Part shown: one piece after another, positions 44,612-54,129 of the stretch | Numbering within the stretch: position 1 is the stretch's first letter | Layout of the letters: each line of letters starts with the position of its first letter | Assembly: GCF_000335475.2 (NCBI RefSeq) | Contig: NZ_ANAH02000071.1 | Location: 310,001 to 374,000 of the forward strand | Direction of reading: 5' to 3' | DNA length: 64,000 nt | Source of the DNA: Cystobacter fuscus DSM 2262 | GTDB lineage: Bacteria > Myxococcota > Myxococcia > Myxococcales > Myxococcaceae | The notes under the pieces: model-generated | The model's database searches: none | What the model was told of the DNA's origin: nothing | The model's input: only the letters and a program-made list of their open reading frames with translations | Position numbers and translations under genes: made by a program

Positions 44612-45388
44612 TCAGCCGCCGCGCAGCTGGCGGATCTTCTCGTAGGCCTCGCGAATCTCCTGGAAGCGGCGCGACGCCTGTTCGACGGCCCCGGGGCCGA
44701 GATGGGCGACCCGGTCCGGGTGGTGGATGGCGGCGAGCTGGCGGAAGGCCCGCTTCACGTCCGCGTCGGTCGCCTCGGGGGTGAGGCCCAACCGGGTGTA
44801 GTGCGCCTGGGCCTCGCCGAAGTGGCGCGCGGTGACGGAGCGTATCTGCGCCTCGGACAACCCGAGCCCCTGGGCGATCCGGCGCAGTGTCTCCTGCTCG
44901 GCGCGGTGCAGCTGGCCATCCACGAGCGCCAGTCCGTACAGGGCGTCGAGCAGCAGCAGCCGCGCCGACATGGTCAGCTCGTCGCGGCACGCGGCGGCGG
45001 AATCCTCCAGGGTGGGCGGACGGGCGAGGTGTTCCTTGAGGTAGCGGCGCACGAGCTCGAGCGACTCGGGGCCGTAGCGCAGCTGCTCGGCGAAGTACTC
45101 GCGCACCACGCGCACCTCGTCGCGCACCAGGTCGCCATCGGCCCGGGCCACCTCGATGAAGAGGGCGCACAGGTGGCGGGCGAAGTGTTGCTGGGCGGCC
45201 AGTTCCCGGGGCTCGGCAGGGGCGGGCGCGCTCGTGCCGGCCGCGCGGGGAGGAGGCTGGAGCAGCCCGTCGAGCTGATGGCCCACCAGGACTCCGGCGA
45301 GCACGAGCACGACGACGGGCCAGAGGCCGCCGATCAGCAGCCCCACGCCCAGCCCAAGCATCGCTCCGAGAACTTTTCCAGGTGCCAC
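44612..45388 (-). CDS. DjlA-like membrane protein with TerB and DnaJ domains
   Basis: GTG start at 45388; 258 aa. An N-terminal pair of hydrophobic segments ([24 protein letters not shown]) anchors it. Residues about 65-185 form a TerB-like helical domain ([33 protein letters not shown]). The C-terminal 65 residues are a J domain with the HPD motif (AIHHPDRV) that stimulates DnaK. This order matches DjlA. It probably recruits DnaK to the inner membrane face; the client is unknown. It is divergent from folD, with 53 bases between starts. Confidence 0.87.
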   Translation of the reverse strand: MAPGKVLGAMLGLGVGLLIGGLWPVVVLVLAGVLVGHQLDGLLQPPPRAAGTSAPAPAEPRELAAQQHFARHLCALFIEVARADGDLVRDEVRVVREYFAEQLRYGPESLELVRRYLKEHLARPPTLEDSAAACRDELTMSARLLLLDALYGLALVDGQLHRAEQETLRRIAQGLGLSEAQIRSVTARHFGEAQAHYTRLGLTPEATDADVKRAFRQLAAIHHPDRVAHLGPGAVEQASRRFQEIREAYEKIRQLRGG

Positions 45389-45441
45389 GCGTGCGTCACT
45401 CCCTAGACCGGCGGGAAGTTTCGCATAGAGTCCGCCGCGCT

Positions 45442-46287
45442 ATGGGCCAGTTGATCGACGGAAAAGCGGTGGCGGCGAGGGTGCGCGCCGAGGTGAAGCA
45501 GGAAGTGGAGCGGCTCAAGGCCGAGCGCGGCCTGGTGCCGGGGCTGACGGTGGTCCGGGTGGGGGAGGATCCCGCCTCGAAGATCTACGTCACCGGCAAG
45601 AAGAAGGCGGCCGAGGAAGTCGGCTTCAACTCGTGGGAGGAGCACCCGGACGCGAGCATCACCGAGGAGGAGTTGCTGTCGGTGGTGGAGCGGCTGAACG
45701 AGGACCCCGCGGTCCACGGCATCCTCGTGCAGTTGCCCCTGCCCAAGCACATCGACGCGGAGCGGATCATCTCGGCGGTGCGTCCGGAGAAGGACGTGGA
45801 CGGCTTCCATCCGATGAACGCGGGCAAGCTGTCGCTCGGCAAGCCGGGGCCGCGGGCGTGCACGCCCTTCGGGGTCATGCGGCTCTTGCGCGAGGTGGGG
45901 TGTGACCCCGCCGGCAAGCGCGCCGTGGTGGTGGGGCGCAGCAACATCGTGGGCAAGCCCATGGCGTTGATGCTGTTGCAGGCGGACGCGACGGTGGTCA
46001 TCTGCCACCGCAAGAGCAACCTGGCCGAGGAGGTGTCACGGGCGGACATCGTCGTGGCGGCGGTGGGCGTGCCCGAGCTCATCAAGGGCGAGTGGATCAA
46101 GCCCGGCGCGGTGGTCATCGACGTGGGGATGAACCGGATGCCGGATGGGAAGCTCAAGGGGGACGTGGAGTTCGCGGCCGCCCTGGAGCGCGCCTCGTTC
46201 ATCACCCCGGTGCCCGGCGGCGTGGGGCCGATGACGATCGCCATGTTGATGCGCAACACCCTGGACGCGGCCAAGGGAGGAGCTTGA
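45442..46287 (+). CDS. folD: Methylenetetrahydrofolate dehydrogenase/methenyltetrahydrofolate cyclohydrolase
   Basis: Start ATG 45442 ([13 protein letters not shown]); 281 aa, normal for FolD. Signatures: [16 protein letters not shown] with the catalytic Lys, [41 protein letters not shown], and [16 protein letters not shown]. It interconverts 5,10-methylene-, methenyl- and 10-formyl-tetrahydrofolate with NADP. It thus connects metF, the glycine-cleavage genes and metH nearby. Its stop TGA shares one base with the start of the following ADP-ribosylglycohydrolase gene. Confidence 0.95.
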   Translation: MGQLIDGKAVAARVRAEVKQEVERLKAERGLVPGLTVVRVGEDPASKIYVTGKKKAAEEVGFNSWEEHPDASITEEELLSVVERLNEDPAVHGILVQLPLPKHIDAERIISAVRPEKDVDGFHPMNAGKLSLGKPGPRACTPFGVMRLLREVGCDPAGKRAVVVGRSNIVGKPMALMLLQADATVVICHRKSNLAEEVSRADIVVAAVGVPELIKGEWIKPGAVVIDVGMNRMPDGKLKGDVEFAAALERASFITPVPGGVGPMTIAMLMRNTLDAAKGGA

Positions 46288-47219
46288 TGCCGACGCGGCG
46301 CGAGCGGCTAGAAGGCGGGCTGTATGGGTTGCTCATCGGGGATGCGCTGGGCGTGCCCTACGAGTTCCATTCTCCGGACCGGATTCCCCCGCCCGCGCTG
46401 ATCGAATTCACGCCTCCGGCGGACTTCTCCCGGGCGCATGCCCAGGTGCCGCCGGGGACGTGGTCGGATGATGGCTCGCAGGCGTTGTGCCTGCTCGATT
46501 CGCTCCTGTCCCGGGGGATGCTGGACCTGGAGGACCTCGGGCGGCGGCTCGTGAACTGGTTCGAGCGGGGCTACCTGGCGGTGGACGGCGAGGTGTTCGA
46601 CGTGGGCATCCAGACGCGCACGGCCCTGTCGAACCTGCGCGAGGGAGCGCCCGCCCTCAAGGCGGGTCCGGCGGGCGAACGGGACAATGGCAATGGCTCG
46701 CTGATGCGGGTGATGCCGCTGGCGCTCTGGCACCGGGGAGATGATCAAGCGCTGGCGCGCGACGCCATGCTCCAGTCCCGGGTGACGCACGGGCACGTGC
46801 GCTCGCAGGTGTGCTGCGCGCTCTACTGCCTCTGGGCGCGGCGGACGTTGGAGGGTTCTTCGCGGGCGTGGGCCGATGCGTTGGCCTCCTTCCGGGCGCT
46901 GTACCCCGAGGGCCTGGAGCAGCGCACGGAGCTGGAGTCATCGGTGCGGCCGGACGTGCCCTACCGGGGCAAGGGGACGGGGTACGTGGTGGATTGTCTG
47001 CTCTCGGCGCGCGATTGCCTGGAAGCGGACTCCTTCGAGCGGGCGGTGAAGGCGGCGATCGCGCTCGGGCATGACACCGACACGACGGCGACGGTGGCGG
47101 GAGGCATCGCCGGGCTGCGCGAGGGAATCGACGCCATCCCCAGCCGCTGGCGCAACGCCCTGCGTGGCCAGGAACTGGTGAAGCCCCTGCTCGACAAGCT
47201 CCTCGCGTCCGCGGCCTGA
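46287..47219 (+). CDS. ADP-ribosylglycohydrolase family protein
   Basis: ATG 46287 overlaps the folD stop by one base and follows GGGAGGAGC, so the genes are translationally coupled. The 310-aa product has the DraG-type fold: LEGGLYGLLIGDALGVPYE, then TWSDDGSQAL where the family usually shows TDDT, RDNGNGSLMRVMPL, and LGHDTDTTATVAGGI carrying the second set of Mg2+ ligands. The SDDGS variation leaves the paired Asp residues. Such enzymes remove ADP-ribose from proteins, nucleic acids or small molecules. Why it is tied to folate metabolism is not apparent. A hairpin terminator follows. Confidence 0.87.
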   Translation: MPTRRERLEGGLYGLLIGDALGVPYEFHSPDRIPPPALIEFTPPADFSRAHAQVPPGTWSDDGSQALCLLDSLLSRGMLDLEDLGRRLVNWFERGYLAVDGEVFDVGIQTRTALSNLREGAPALKAGPAGERDNGNGSLMRVMPLALWHRGDDQALARDAMLQSRVTHGHVRSQVCCALYCLWARRTLEGSSRAWADALASFRALYPEGLEQRTELESSVRPDVPYRGKGTGYVVDCLLSARDCLEADSFERAVKAAIALGHDTDTTATVAGGIAGLREGIDAIPSRWRNALRGQELVKPLLDKLLASAA

Positions 47220-47229
47220 GTGCCCGGTC

Positions 47230-47247
47230 TCCCCACCCCCGTGGGGA
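47230..47247. terminator. Hairpin terminator after the ADP-ribosylglycohydrolase gene
   Basis: TCCCCAC (47230-47236) and GTGGGGA (47241-47247) pair around CCCC, 11 bases after the stop codon and 19 bases before the end of the convergent hydrolase gene. No long T-run on either strand. Confidence 0.55.
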
Positions 47248-47265
47248 AACCTTCCCTCCCGGGAT

Positions 47266-48165
47266 TCAGGGGGCGGGGGTGGTGCTCAGGAAGTTGCGGA
47301 TGAGCTGGCTGACTTCCTTGGGCTTCTCGAGGGTGGCCCAGTGGGTGGCCTCCGCGAGGCGCTGGATGGAGATCTGCGGCACGAACTCGCGCAGTCCCCG
47401 CTGTCCGTCCGGCAGCAGGTAGGTGTCCTGCTCGGCGTGGATGAAGAGCACGGGCTTGTTCACCACGAGCTGGTCCGGCCGCATCCCCTCGGTCAGGTTG
47501 CTGCCGCCCACGTGGCCCTGGTGATCCGGCGGGCCCATCTTCGCCGCCCGGTAGTAGTTGAGCGCGCCGGTGATGGCGCCCGGCTGCTTCCAGGCGCTGA
47601 CCCACTCGGCCATGTCATCCTCGGACAGGATGGCGCCGTGCGCCCGGGCGTCGTTGAGCACGGCCTGCCGGGCCCACGCGTAGTCATCGCCCACGATCTG
47701 CCCTTCGGCCTGGGGCGTCTGGAAGACGAGCATGTACTGGGCCGCCAGTTGCTGGCGGGGGTTCTCGCGCAGCTCCCGGTCGAACAGGGCGGGGTGGGTG
47801 ATGTTGATGGTGACGAGCCGGTGCACGTACTCGGGCAGACGCAGCACGAAGCTCCAGCCCACCAGCGCGCCCCAGTCCTGGGAGACGATGTTCGTCTTCT
47901 TGAGGCCCAGGTGCTCCAGCAGGCAGCGCAAGTCCTCGACGAGGTGCCGGATGTGGTAGGCCTCGACCTCCTTGGGCTTGGAGGTCAGGTTGTAGCCACG
48001 CATGTCCGGGGCGATGACGAAGTAGTCCTTGCCCAGATCATGAATCTGCTTCTTCCAGACACCCCAGTACTCGGGGAAGCCATGGATGAAGAGGATGGGC
48101 TCCCCCGCACCATGCGTGACGTAATGCATGCGGATGCCGTTGATGTCCGCGTAGTGATGATCCAT
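47266..48165 (-). CDS. Alpha/beta hydrolase, epoxide-hydrolase-like
   Basis: From ATG 48165 the product is 299 aa. It shows LFIHGFPEYWGVWKKQI (oxyanion loop with HGFPE), VIAPDMRGYNLTSKP, the nucleophile turn VSQDWGALVGW in which Asp replaces the Ser of lipases, the cap-domain region with YYRAAKM, FIHAEQDTYLLP (acid) and THWATLEKP (catalytic His). Asp in QDWG and HGFPE are marks of soluble epoxide hydrolases; haloalkane dehalogenases share some of them. Cytoplasmic. Transcribed alone, convergent with the ADP-ribosylglycohydrolase gene. Confidence 0.87.
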   Translation of the reverse strand: MDHHYADINGIRMHYVTHGAGEPILFIHGFPEYWGVWKKQIHDLGKDYFVIAPDMRGYNLTSKPKEVEAYHIRHLVEDLRCLLEHLGLKKTNIVSQDWGALVGWSFVLRLPEYVHRLVTINITHPALFDRELRENPRQQLAAQYMLVFQTPQAEGQIVGDDYAWARQAVLNDARAHGAILSEDDMAEWVSAWKQPGAITGALNYYRAAKMGPPDHQGHVGGSNLTEGMRPDQLVVNKPVLFIHAEQDTYLLPDGQRGLREFVPQISIQRLAEATHWATLEKPKEVSQLIRNFLSTTPAP

Positions 48166-48268
48166 GGACCACTCTCCCCATCGGGTGAATGCCCCGCGAG
48201 AATAGGGCGCGGGGCGGGGGAGAGAAAGATCGCTTTCGCGGTGACCGGGAGCACCCGACAAGCGCACT

Positions 48269-48667
48269 TCAGGTGAAGTGTTTGCGGACTTCCGCGTCGT
48301 TGAGCACGAACAGCATCCAGGCGCCCACCGGCACGCCGAAGCAGCACGCGGGGGCGAGCGGCAGCATGACGGTCAGTGAGCCCACCATGCCTATCCCCCA
48401 TTTCCGCAAATTCACGATGTTGAGCGCGGCCCAGATGGTGATGCCGCGCGCCACGAGCGCTCCCATGATGTTGAAGAGGAATGGCCACAACTGATCCGCG
48501 GGCACGGTGAAGTCGCCCACGCCCGAAAGATGCAGCGTCACCATGATGATCCAGAAGAGGATGTCCAGGATTCCCGTACAGAGCAGCAGGAAGGCGGGAG
48601 GACGCACCCGGCGCAGCGTGGGCAGGCGGGGATCGTTCAGGGGGACATTGAGACCGGGACCACTCAT
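48269..48667 (-). CDS. Small membrane protein of unknown function (132 aa)
   Basis: ATG 48667 overlaps the metF stop by four bases (ATGA), so it is translationally coupled. Four hydrophobic segments are visible: FLLLCTGILDILFWIIMV, FLFNIMGALVARGITIWAAL, MVGSLTVMLPLAPACC and VPVGAWMLFVL, ending in NDAEVRKHF. The pattern is seen in many myxobacterial proteins of no known function. The coupling to metF may be positional only. Confidence 0.75.
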   Translation of the reverse strand: MSGPGLNVPLNDPRLPTLRRVRPPAFLLLCTGILDILFWIIMVTLHLSGVGDFTVPADQLWPFLFNIMGALVARGITIWAALNIVNLRKWGIGMVGSLTVMLPLAPACCFGVPVGAWMLFVLNDAEVRKHFT

Positions 48668-49536
48668 GTACGGGCCCTCAAGGCGCTCACGATCATCCGC
48701 GTGGCGGGTGATTTGTTGAGCGTATAGAAATGGATTCCCGGCACACCCCGCGAGAGCAGTTCCATGCACTGCACCGTGGCGTGCGCCACGCCCAGTTGCA
48801 CCAGGGCCTCCGGCTGGTCCTTGAGTTGTTCCAGTTGGAGCGCCAAGCGCATGGGGATGGTGGCGCCGCACAGGCGGGTGAAGCGCTGGATCTGCTCGTG
48901 GTTGGTGATGGGCATGATGCCCGGGACGATGGGGACGTTGATGCCGACGCGGCGCGCCCGCTCGACGAAGTCGAAGTAGAAGGCGTTGTCGAAGAAGAGC
49001 TGGGTGATGACGAAGTCCAGGCCGGCGTCCACCTTGGCCTTGAGGTGCAGGAGATCCTCGTCCCGTGAGCGCGTTTCCACGTGGCCCTCCGGATAACACG
49101 CCCCACCCAGGCTGAAATCGAAGTCCTCCTCGCGGATGAAGCGCACGAGATCCGTGGCATGACGGAAGTCCGTGTTCGCGAGGGTGTCGGCAGAGGCGCC
49201 CTGGGGCACGTCGCCGCGCAGCACCAGCACGTTGTCGATCTTCGCCGCCTCGAGCCGCCGCAACAGCTCGCGCAGCTCCTCGCGCGTGTGACCCAGGCAC
49301 GCGAGGTGGGCCATGGCCTCGATGCCCGTGTCGCGCTTGATGCGCGTGACGAGATCCACCGTGCGATCGCGCGTGCTGCCTCCCGCGCCATAGGTGACGG
49401 ACACGAACCCCGGCTCGAGTGGGGCCAGGTCCTCCAGGGTCTGCAGTAGGTTGGCGGTTCCCGCGTCCGTCTTCGGCGGGAAGAACTCGAAGGAGAAGCA
49501 GGGGTTGGACGGGTTCAGTCGATTGCGGATCTTCAT
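48664..49536 (-). CDS. metF: 5,10-Methylenetetrahydrofolate reductase
   Basis: Product of 290 aa, normal for bacterial MetF. CFSFEFFPPKT at the start carries the catalytic Glu; also VSVTYGAGGSTRDRT, LACLGHTREEL, NVLVLRGDVPQG, FSLGGACYPEGHVE, and DFVITQLFFDNAFYFDFV. With FAD and NAD(P)H it makes 5-methyltetrahydrofolate, the methyl donor for the methionine synthase encoded at 55656-59433. It is divergent from the gcvTHP operon, and both promoters lie in the 109-base gap. Confidence 0.95.
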   Translation of the reverse strand: MKIRNRLNPSNPCFSFEFFPPKTDAGTANLLQTLEDLAPLEPGFVSVTYGAGGSTRDRTVDLVTRIKRDTGIEAMAHLACLGHTREELRELLRRLEAAKIDNVLVLRGDVPQGASADTLANTDFRHATDLVRFIREEDFDFSLGGACYPEGHVETRSRDEDLLHLKAKVDAGLDFVITQLFFDNAFYFDFVERARRVGINVPIVPGIMPITNHEQIQRFTRLCGATIPMRLALQLEQLKDQPEALVQLGVAHATVQCMELLSRGVPGIHFYTLNKSPATRMIVSALRART

Positions 49537-49579
49537 GACGCGAACAGTCTAGAACGTCTCCGGTGGCTTCCCGAGAACC

Positions 49580-49607
49580 TTGATTGAGGGAGGTACGCGG
49601 TTATAGT
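49580..49607 (+). promoter_or_regulatory. Predicted promoter of the gcvT-gcvH-gcvP operon
   Basis: TTGATT (49580-49585) and TATAGT (49602-49607) are separated by 16 bases, close to the housekeeping sigma consensus, and lie 38 bases before the gcvT start. The -10 sits in a short stem (CGCGG/CCGCG, 49596-49612). No glycine-riboswitch fits in the remaining leader. Confidence 0.5.
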
Positions 49608-49645
49608 CCGCGCCGTTTTCACCCCCCCTCCCAGGAGAGACGAAC

Positions 49646-50728
49646 ATGACCCGGCGAACGCCGCTCAATGACGCCCACCGTGCGCTGGGCGCCCGGATGG
49701 TGGACTTCGCCGGCTGGGACATGCCGGTGCAGTACAGCTCCGTCATCGCCGAGCACGAGGCCGTGCGCAACGCGGTGGGCCTCTTCGACGTGTCGCATAT
49801 GGGGGAGATCGAGTTCCGCGGCCCCGGCGCCCTGGAGACCGCCAACCGGCTCATCACCAACGACCTCTCCAAGTGCGCGGATGGCCAGGCGCTCTACGCC
49901 GGGCTGCTCAACGAGCAGGGCGGCTTCGTGGACGACGTGGTGGCCTACCGCTTCTCGCCCGAGCACATCCTCATCGTCGTCAACGCCTCCAACAAGGACA
50001 AGGACTTCGCCTGGATGCTCGCGCGCGCCGAGGGCGTCAAGCCGGTGGACCGCAGCGACGACTACGCGCAGATCGCCGTGCAGGGCCCCAAGGCCGCGGC
50101 GCTCGTGCAGCGGCTCACCCCGGTGGACCTGACGAAGATCGGCACCTACCGCTTCGCGCAAGGGCCGGTGGCGGGCATTGACTGCATCGTCTCGCGCACC
50201 GGCTACACGGGCGAGGACGGCTTCGAGCTGTACTGCGCGCCCGGTGACGCGGAGGCGCTCTGGAAGGCGCTGCTCCAGGAGGGGCAGGCCGACGGAGTGA
50301 AGCCCTGTGGCCTGGGCGCCCGCGACAGCCTGCGCACGGAGATGAAGTTCGCCCTCTACGGTAACGACATCGACGACACGCACACCGCGCTGGAGGCCGG
50401 GCTCGGGTGGATCTGCAAGCTGGACAAGGCCGGGGGCTTCATCGGCCGCGACGCGCTGGCGAAGCAGAAGGCCGAGGGCCTCGAGCGCAAGCTGGTGGGC
50501 TTCGAGGTGACCGGCTCGGGCATCCCCCGGCATGGCTACCCGCTGCTCAAGGACGGTCAGCGGGTGGGCGAGGTGACGAGCGGTACCCAGGGACCGTCGG
50601 TGAAGAAGCCCATTGGCATGGGCTACGTCCCCGTGGAGCTGTCCACCGAGGGCTCGACCTTCGACGTGGAAATCCGGGGCCGCGCGGTTCCCGCCGTGGT
50701 GGTGAAGACCCCCTTCTGGAAGAAATAG
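49646..50728 (+). CDS. gcvT: Glycine cleavage system T protein (aminomethyltransferase)
   Basis: AGGAG precedes the ATG; 360 aa. Signatures: RTPLNDAHRALGARMVDFAGWDMPVQY, LFDVSHMGEI, SRTGYTGEDGFELY, GLGARDSLRTEMKF and the C-terminal barrel ending GRAVPAVVVKTPFWK. It transfers the methylene of the H-protein-bound aminomethyl group to tetrahydrofolate and releases ammonia. First of a three-gene operon with gcvH 13 bases downstream. The L protein (dihydrolipoamide dehydrogenase) is not encoded here. Confidence 0.96.
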   Translation: MTRRTPLNDAHRALGARMVDFAGWDMPVQYSSVIAEHEAVRNAVGLFDVSHMGEIEFRGPGALETANRLITNDLSKCADGQALYAGLLNEQGGFVDDVVAYRFSPEHILIVVNASNKDKDFAWMLARAEGVKPVDRSDDYAQIAVQGPKAAALVQRLTPVDLTKIGTYRFAQGPVAGIDCIVSRTGYTGEDGFELYCAPGDAEALWKALLQEGQADGVKPCGLGARDSLRTEMKFALYGNDIDDTHTALEAGLGWICKLDKAGGFIGRDALAKQKAEGLERKLVGFEVTGSGIPRHGYPLLKDGQRVGEVTSGTQGPSVKKPIGMGYVPVELSTEGSTFDVEIRGRAVPAVVVKTPFWKK

Positions 50729-50741
50729 AGGAGCGACGCAC

Positions 50742-51131
50742 ATGGCTGGCAACATTCCCCCCGATCTCAAGTACACGCAGGAACACGAGTGGGCCCGGCA
50801 GCAGGGCTCCGTGGTGGTGGTGGGCGTCACGGACCACGCCCAGTCGTCCCTGGGTGACGTGGTCTACGTGGAGCTGCCCAAGGTGGGCGCCACCCTCACC
50901 GCCGGCAAGCAGTTCGGCGTCATCGAGTCCACCAAGGCCGTCTCCGACCTCTTCGCGCCCCTGACGGGCAAGGTCGTGAAGGTCAACGAGGCGCTGCCCG
51001 ACAACCCCTCCGCCATCAACACCGACCCCTACGGGGCGGGGTGGATCCTCGAGCTCGAGCCCTCGGACAGCAGCCAACTGGCGGGACTCCTGGATGCCGC
51101 CGCGTACGGGAACCTGGTGAAGAATTCCTGA
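50742..51131 (+). CDS. gcvH: Glycine cleavage system H protein
   Basis: Product of 129 aa with the lipoyl domain fold. KYTQEHEWAR opens it, and GVIESTKAVSDL holds the lipoylated Lys 65. It shuttles the aminomethyl intermediate between P, T and L proteins. An AGGAG site lies between gcvT and gcvH. The lplA gene at 7992 could supply its lipoate. Confidence 0.96.
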   Translation: MAGNIPPDLKYTQEHEWARQQGSVVVVGVTDHAQSSLGDVVYVELPKVGATLTAGKQFGVIESTKAVSDLFAPLTGKVVKVNEALPDNPSAINTDPYGAGWILELEPSDSSQLAGLLDAAAYGNLVKNS

Positions 51132-51212
51132 TGCCTTTCGGACTGGACCGAACGAGGCCGGATGTTATCCACGGCCTCTCGGCTTCACCCGCACCGCGAG
51201 TGCTCGATACCT

Positions 51213-54110
51213 ATGTCCTTGAACTGGAAATACCAGGAGTCTTTCGCCGACCGGCACATCGGTCCGGATGAGAAGGAACTGCAGGGGATGCTGAAGACGA
51301 TGGGCGTGGGCTCGCTCGACGAGCTCATCGACCAGACCGTCCCCCCAGCCATCCGCTCGAAGGAGCCCCTGTGGGTGGCCGGCGGTTGGTCCGAGACCGA
51401 GGCGCTCTCGGCGCTGGAGTCCATCGCGGCGAAGAACCAGCTCTTCCGCTCGTTCATCGGCATGGGCTACCACGACACCCAGACGCCGCTCGTCATCCTG
51501 CGCAACATCCTGCAGAACCCGGGCTGGTACACCCAGTACACGCCCTACCAGGCGGAGATCGCCCAGGGCCGGCTGGAGGCGCTGCTCAACTTCCAGACGA
51601 TGGTGATGGACCTCACGGGCCTGGAGGTCGCCAACGCCTCGCTGCTCGACGAGGGCACGGCCGCCGCCGAGGCCATGGCGCTCGCCGTCGCCCAGTACAA
51701 GGGCGAGGGCAAGGGCGTCTTCTTCGTGTCCGAGGCGTGCCACCCGCAGACGCTCGACGTGGTGCGCACGCGCGCCCAGCCGCTGGGCGTGGAAATCGTC
51801 GTGGGTGATCACCGCACGGTGGACCTGTCCGCGAAGAAGTACGTGGGCGGGCTCGTGCAGTACCCGGCCACGGATGGCGTCGTGCACGACTACCGCGCCT
51901 TCGGCGAGAAGCTGCACGCGGTGGGCGGGCTCTTCATCGTCGCCACGGATCTGCTGGCGCTCACGCTGCTCACGCCCCCGGGCGAGTTCGGCGCGGACGT
52001 GGCGGTGGGCAGCGCCCAGCGCTTCGGCGTGCCCATGGGCTACGGCGGTCCGCACGCGGCCTTCTTCGCCACGAAGAACGCCTTCACCCGCATCATGCCG
52101 GGCCGCATCATCGGCGTGTCCGAGGACGCCCAGGGCCAGCGCGCCCTGCGCATGGCGCTGCAGACGCGCGAGCAGCACATCCGCCGCGAGAAGGCCACGA
52201 GCAACATCTGCACCGCGCAGGTGCTGCTGGCCATCATGGCCGGCATGTACGCGGTGTACCACGGGCCCCGGGGCCTCAAGGCCATCGCCGAGCGCGTGCA
52301 CGGCCTCACGGTGCTGCTCTCGCGCGGGCTGGCGAAGCTCGGCTACGGCGCCGCCCACGAGCACGTCTTCGACACGCTGCGCGTGGACGCGACGCCCCCG
52401 CAGGTGCGCGCCATCCTCTCGGCCGCCGAGGCCAACCGGATGAACTTCCGCCGCATCGACGAGCGCACCATCGGCCTGAGTCTGGACGAGACCACGCGCC
52501 CCTCGGACGTGGAGGCCATCCTCTCCGTGTTCGCCGGCGGCAAGGCCCTGGGCTTCTCCCTGGACGAGCTGGGCCAGGGGCTCGACACCCCGCTGCCCGC
52601 GAGCCTGCGGCGCTCGAGCGCCTACCTCACGCACCCCGTCTTCAACAGCTACCACTCCGAGACGGAGATGCTGCGCTACATCCGCCGCCTCGAGTCGCGT
52701 GACCTGTCGCTCACGCACTCGATGATTCCGCTCGGCTCGTGCACGATGAAGCTCAACGCCACGGCGGAGATGGTGCCGGTGACGTGGCCGCAGTTCGGCA
52801 AGCTGCACCCGTTCGCGCCCAGCTCCCAGGCCTCCGGCTACCGGCTCCTGTTCGAGCAGCTCGAGGGGATGCTGGCGGCCGTGACGGGCTTCGCCGGCGT
52901 GTCGCTCCAGCCCAACGCGGGCAGCCAGGGCGAGCTCGCGGGCCTGCTCGTGGTGCGCGCCTACCAGCAGCACCGCGGCCAGGGCCACCGCGACGTGTGC
53001 CTCATCCCCTCGTCGGCGCACGGCACCAACCCGGCCTCGGCGGTGATGGCGGGCTACAAGGTCGTCGTCGTCAAGTGCGACGAGAGCGGCAACATCGACG
53101 TGGCCGACCTGCGCGCCAAGGCGGACGAGCACAAGGCGAACCTGGCTTGCTTGATGGTGACCTACCCGTCCACGCACGGCGTGTTCGAGGAGGACATCAA
53201 GGAGATCTGCGCCGTGGTGCACGAGCGCGGCGGGCAGGTGTACATGGACGGGGCGAACCTCAACGCCCAGGTGGGGCTGACGAAGCCGGCGGAGATCGGC
53301 GCGGACGTCTGCCACATCAACCTGCACAAGACGTTCTGCATCCCCCACGGCGGTGGCGGCCCCGGCATGGGTCCCATCTGCGTGGCGAGCCACCTGACGC
53401 GCTTCCTGCCGGGCCACCCGGTCATCGCCACGGGCGGCAATGATGGCATCGGCGCCATCTCCGCGGCCCCGTGGGGCAGCGCGAGCATCCTCGTCATCTC
53501 GTGGATGTACATCGCGATGATGGGCGGGGACGGGCTCACCCGGGCCACCAAGACGGCCATCCTCAACGCCAACTACATCGCCGAGCGGTTGCAGCCTCAC
53601 TACCCGGTGCTCTACCGCGGCAAGCGCGGCCGCGTGGCGCACGAGTGCATCGTGGATCTGCGCCCGCTCAAGAAGACGTCGGGTGTCGAGGTGGAGGACG
53701 TGGCCAAGCGGCTCATGGACTACGGCTTCCACGCGCCCACGGTGTCCTTCCCGGTGTCGGGCACGTTGATGATCGAGCCCACCGAGAGCGAGTCCCAGGC
53801 GGAGTTGGATCGGCTGTGTGACGCGCTCATCGCCATCCGGGAGGAGATCCGCGAGATCGAGGACGGCCGGATGCCCCGGGACAACAACGTGCTGAAGAAC
53901 GCGCCGCACACCGCCCGCGTCATCACCGCGCCCGAGTGGAACCGTCCCTACTCGCGCGAGAAGGCGGCCTTCCCGGCGCCGTGGGTGAAGGATCACAAGT
54001 TCTGGCCCTCGGTGGGTCGGCTCAACAACGTGCTCGGCGACCGCAAGCTCGTGTGCTCGTGCCCCCCCATCGAGGACTACCTGCCGCCCGAGCCGTCCAA
54101 GGCGGCGTAG
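51213..54110 (+). CDS. gcvP: Glycine dehydrogenase (decarboxylating), P protein
   Basis: The ATG at 51213 ([19 protein letters not shown]) is preferred to an upstream in-frame start at 51162; 965 aa, a full-length fused P protein. The N-terminal half has [10 protein letters not shown] and [21 protein letters not shown]. The C-terminal half holds the PLP Lys 706 in [17 protein letters not shown]. It decarboxylates glycine and loads the aminomethyl group on GcvH. It ends in front of a hairpin terminator that overlaps the 3' end of the convergent histidine kinase gene. Confidence 0.96.
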   Translation: MSLNWKYQESFADRHIGPDEKELQGMLKTMGVGSLDELIDQTVPPAIRSKEPLWVAGGWSETEALSALESIAAKNQLFRSFIGMGYHDTQTPLVILRNILQNPGWYTQYTPYQAEIAQGRLEALLNFQTMVMDLTGLEVANASLLDEGTAAAEAMALAVAQYKGEGKGVFFVSEACHPQTLDVVRTRAQPLGVEIVVGDHRTVDLSAKKYVGGLVQYPATDGVVHDYRAFGEKLHAVGGLFIVATDLLALTLLTPPGEFGADVAVGSAQRFGVPMGYGGPHAAFFATKNAFTRIMPGRIIGVSEDAQGQRALRMALQTREQHIRREKATSNICTAQVLLAIMAGMYAVYHGPRGLKAIAERVHGLTVLLSRGLAKLGYGAAHEHVFDTLRVDATPPQVRAILSAAEANRMNFRRIDERTIGLSLDETTRPSDVEAILSVFAGGKALGFSLDELGQGLDTPLPASLRRSSAYLTHPVFNSYHSETEMLRYIRRLESRDLSLTHSMIPLGSCTMKLNATAEMVPVTWPQFGKLHPFAPSSQASGYRLLFEQLEGMLAAVTGFAGVSLQPNAGSQGELAGLLVVRAYQQHRGQGHRDVCLIPSSAHGTNPASAVMAGYKVVVVKCDESGNIDVADLRAKADEHKANLACLMVTYPSTHGVFEEDIKEICAVVHERGGQVYMDGANLNAQVGLTKPAEIGADVCHINLHKTFCIPHGGGGPGMGPICVASHLTRFLPGHPVIATGGNDGIGAISAAPWGSASILVISWMYIAMMGGDGLTRATKTAILNANYIAERLQPHYPVLYRGKRGRVAHECIVDLRPLKKTSGVEVEDVAKRLMDYGFHAPTVSFPVSGTLMIEPTESESQAELDRLCDALIAIREEIREIEDGRMPRDNNVLKNAPHTARVITAPEWNRPYSREKAAFPAPWVKDHKFWPSVGRLNNVLGDRKLVCSCPPIEDYLPPEPSKAA

Positions 54111-54129
54111 TTCCGGCGAGTACGGCCGT

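Noticed and set aside
49537-49645. Glycine riboswitch before gcvT
   Set aside because: The gap is only 109 bases and shared with the metF promoter; no tandem aptamer-like stems were found, only a promoter and a five-pair stem.
51165-53996. Open frame of 943 codons antisense to gcvP
   Set aside because: Composition is dominated by Arg/His/Gly/Val as expected for the complement of a GC-rich gene; no domain, and gcvP on the other strand is certain.
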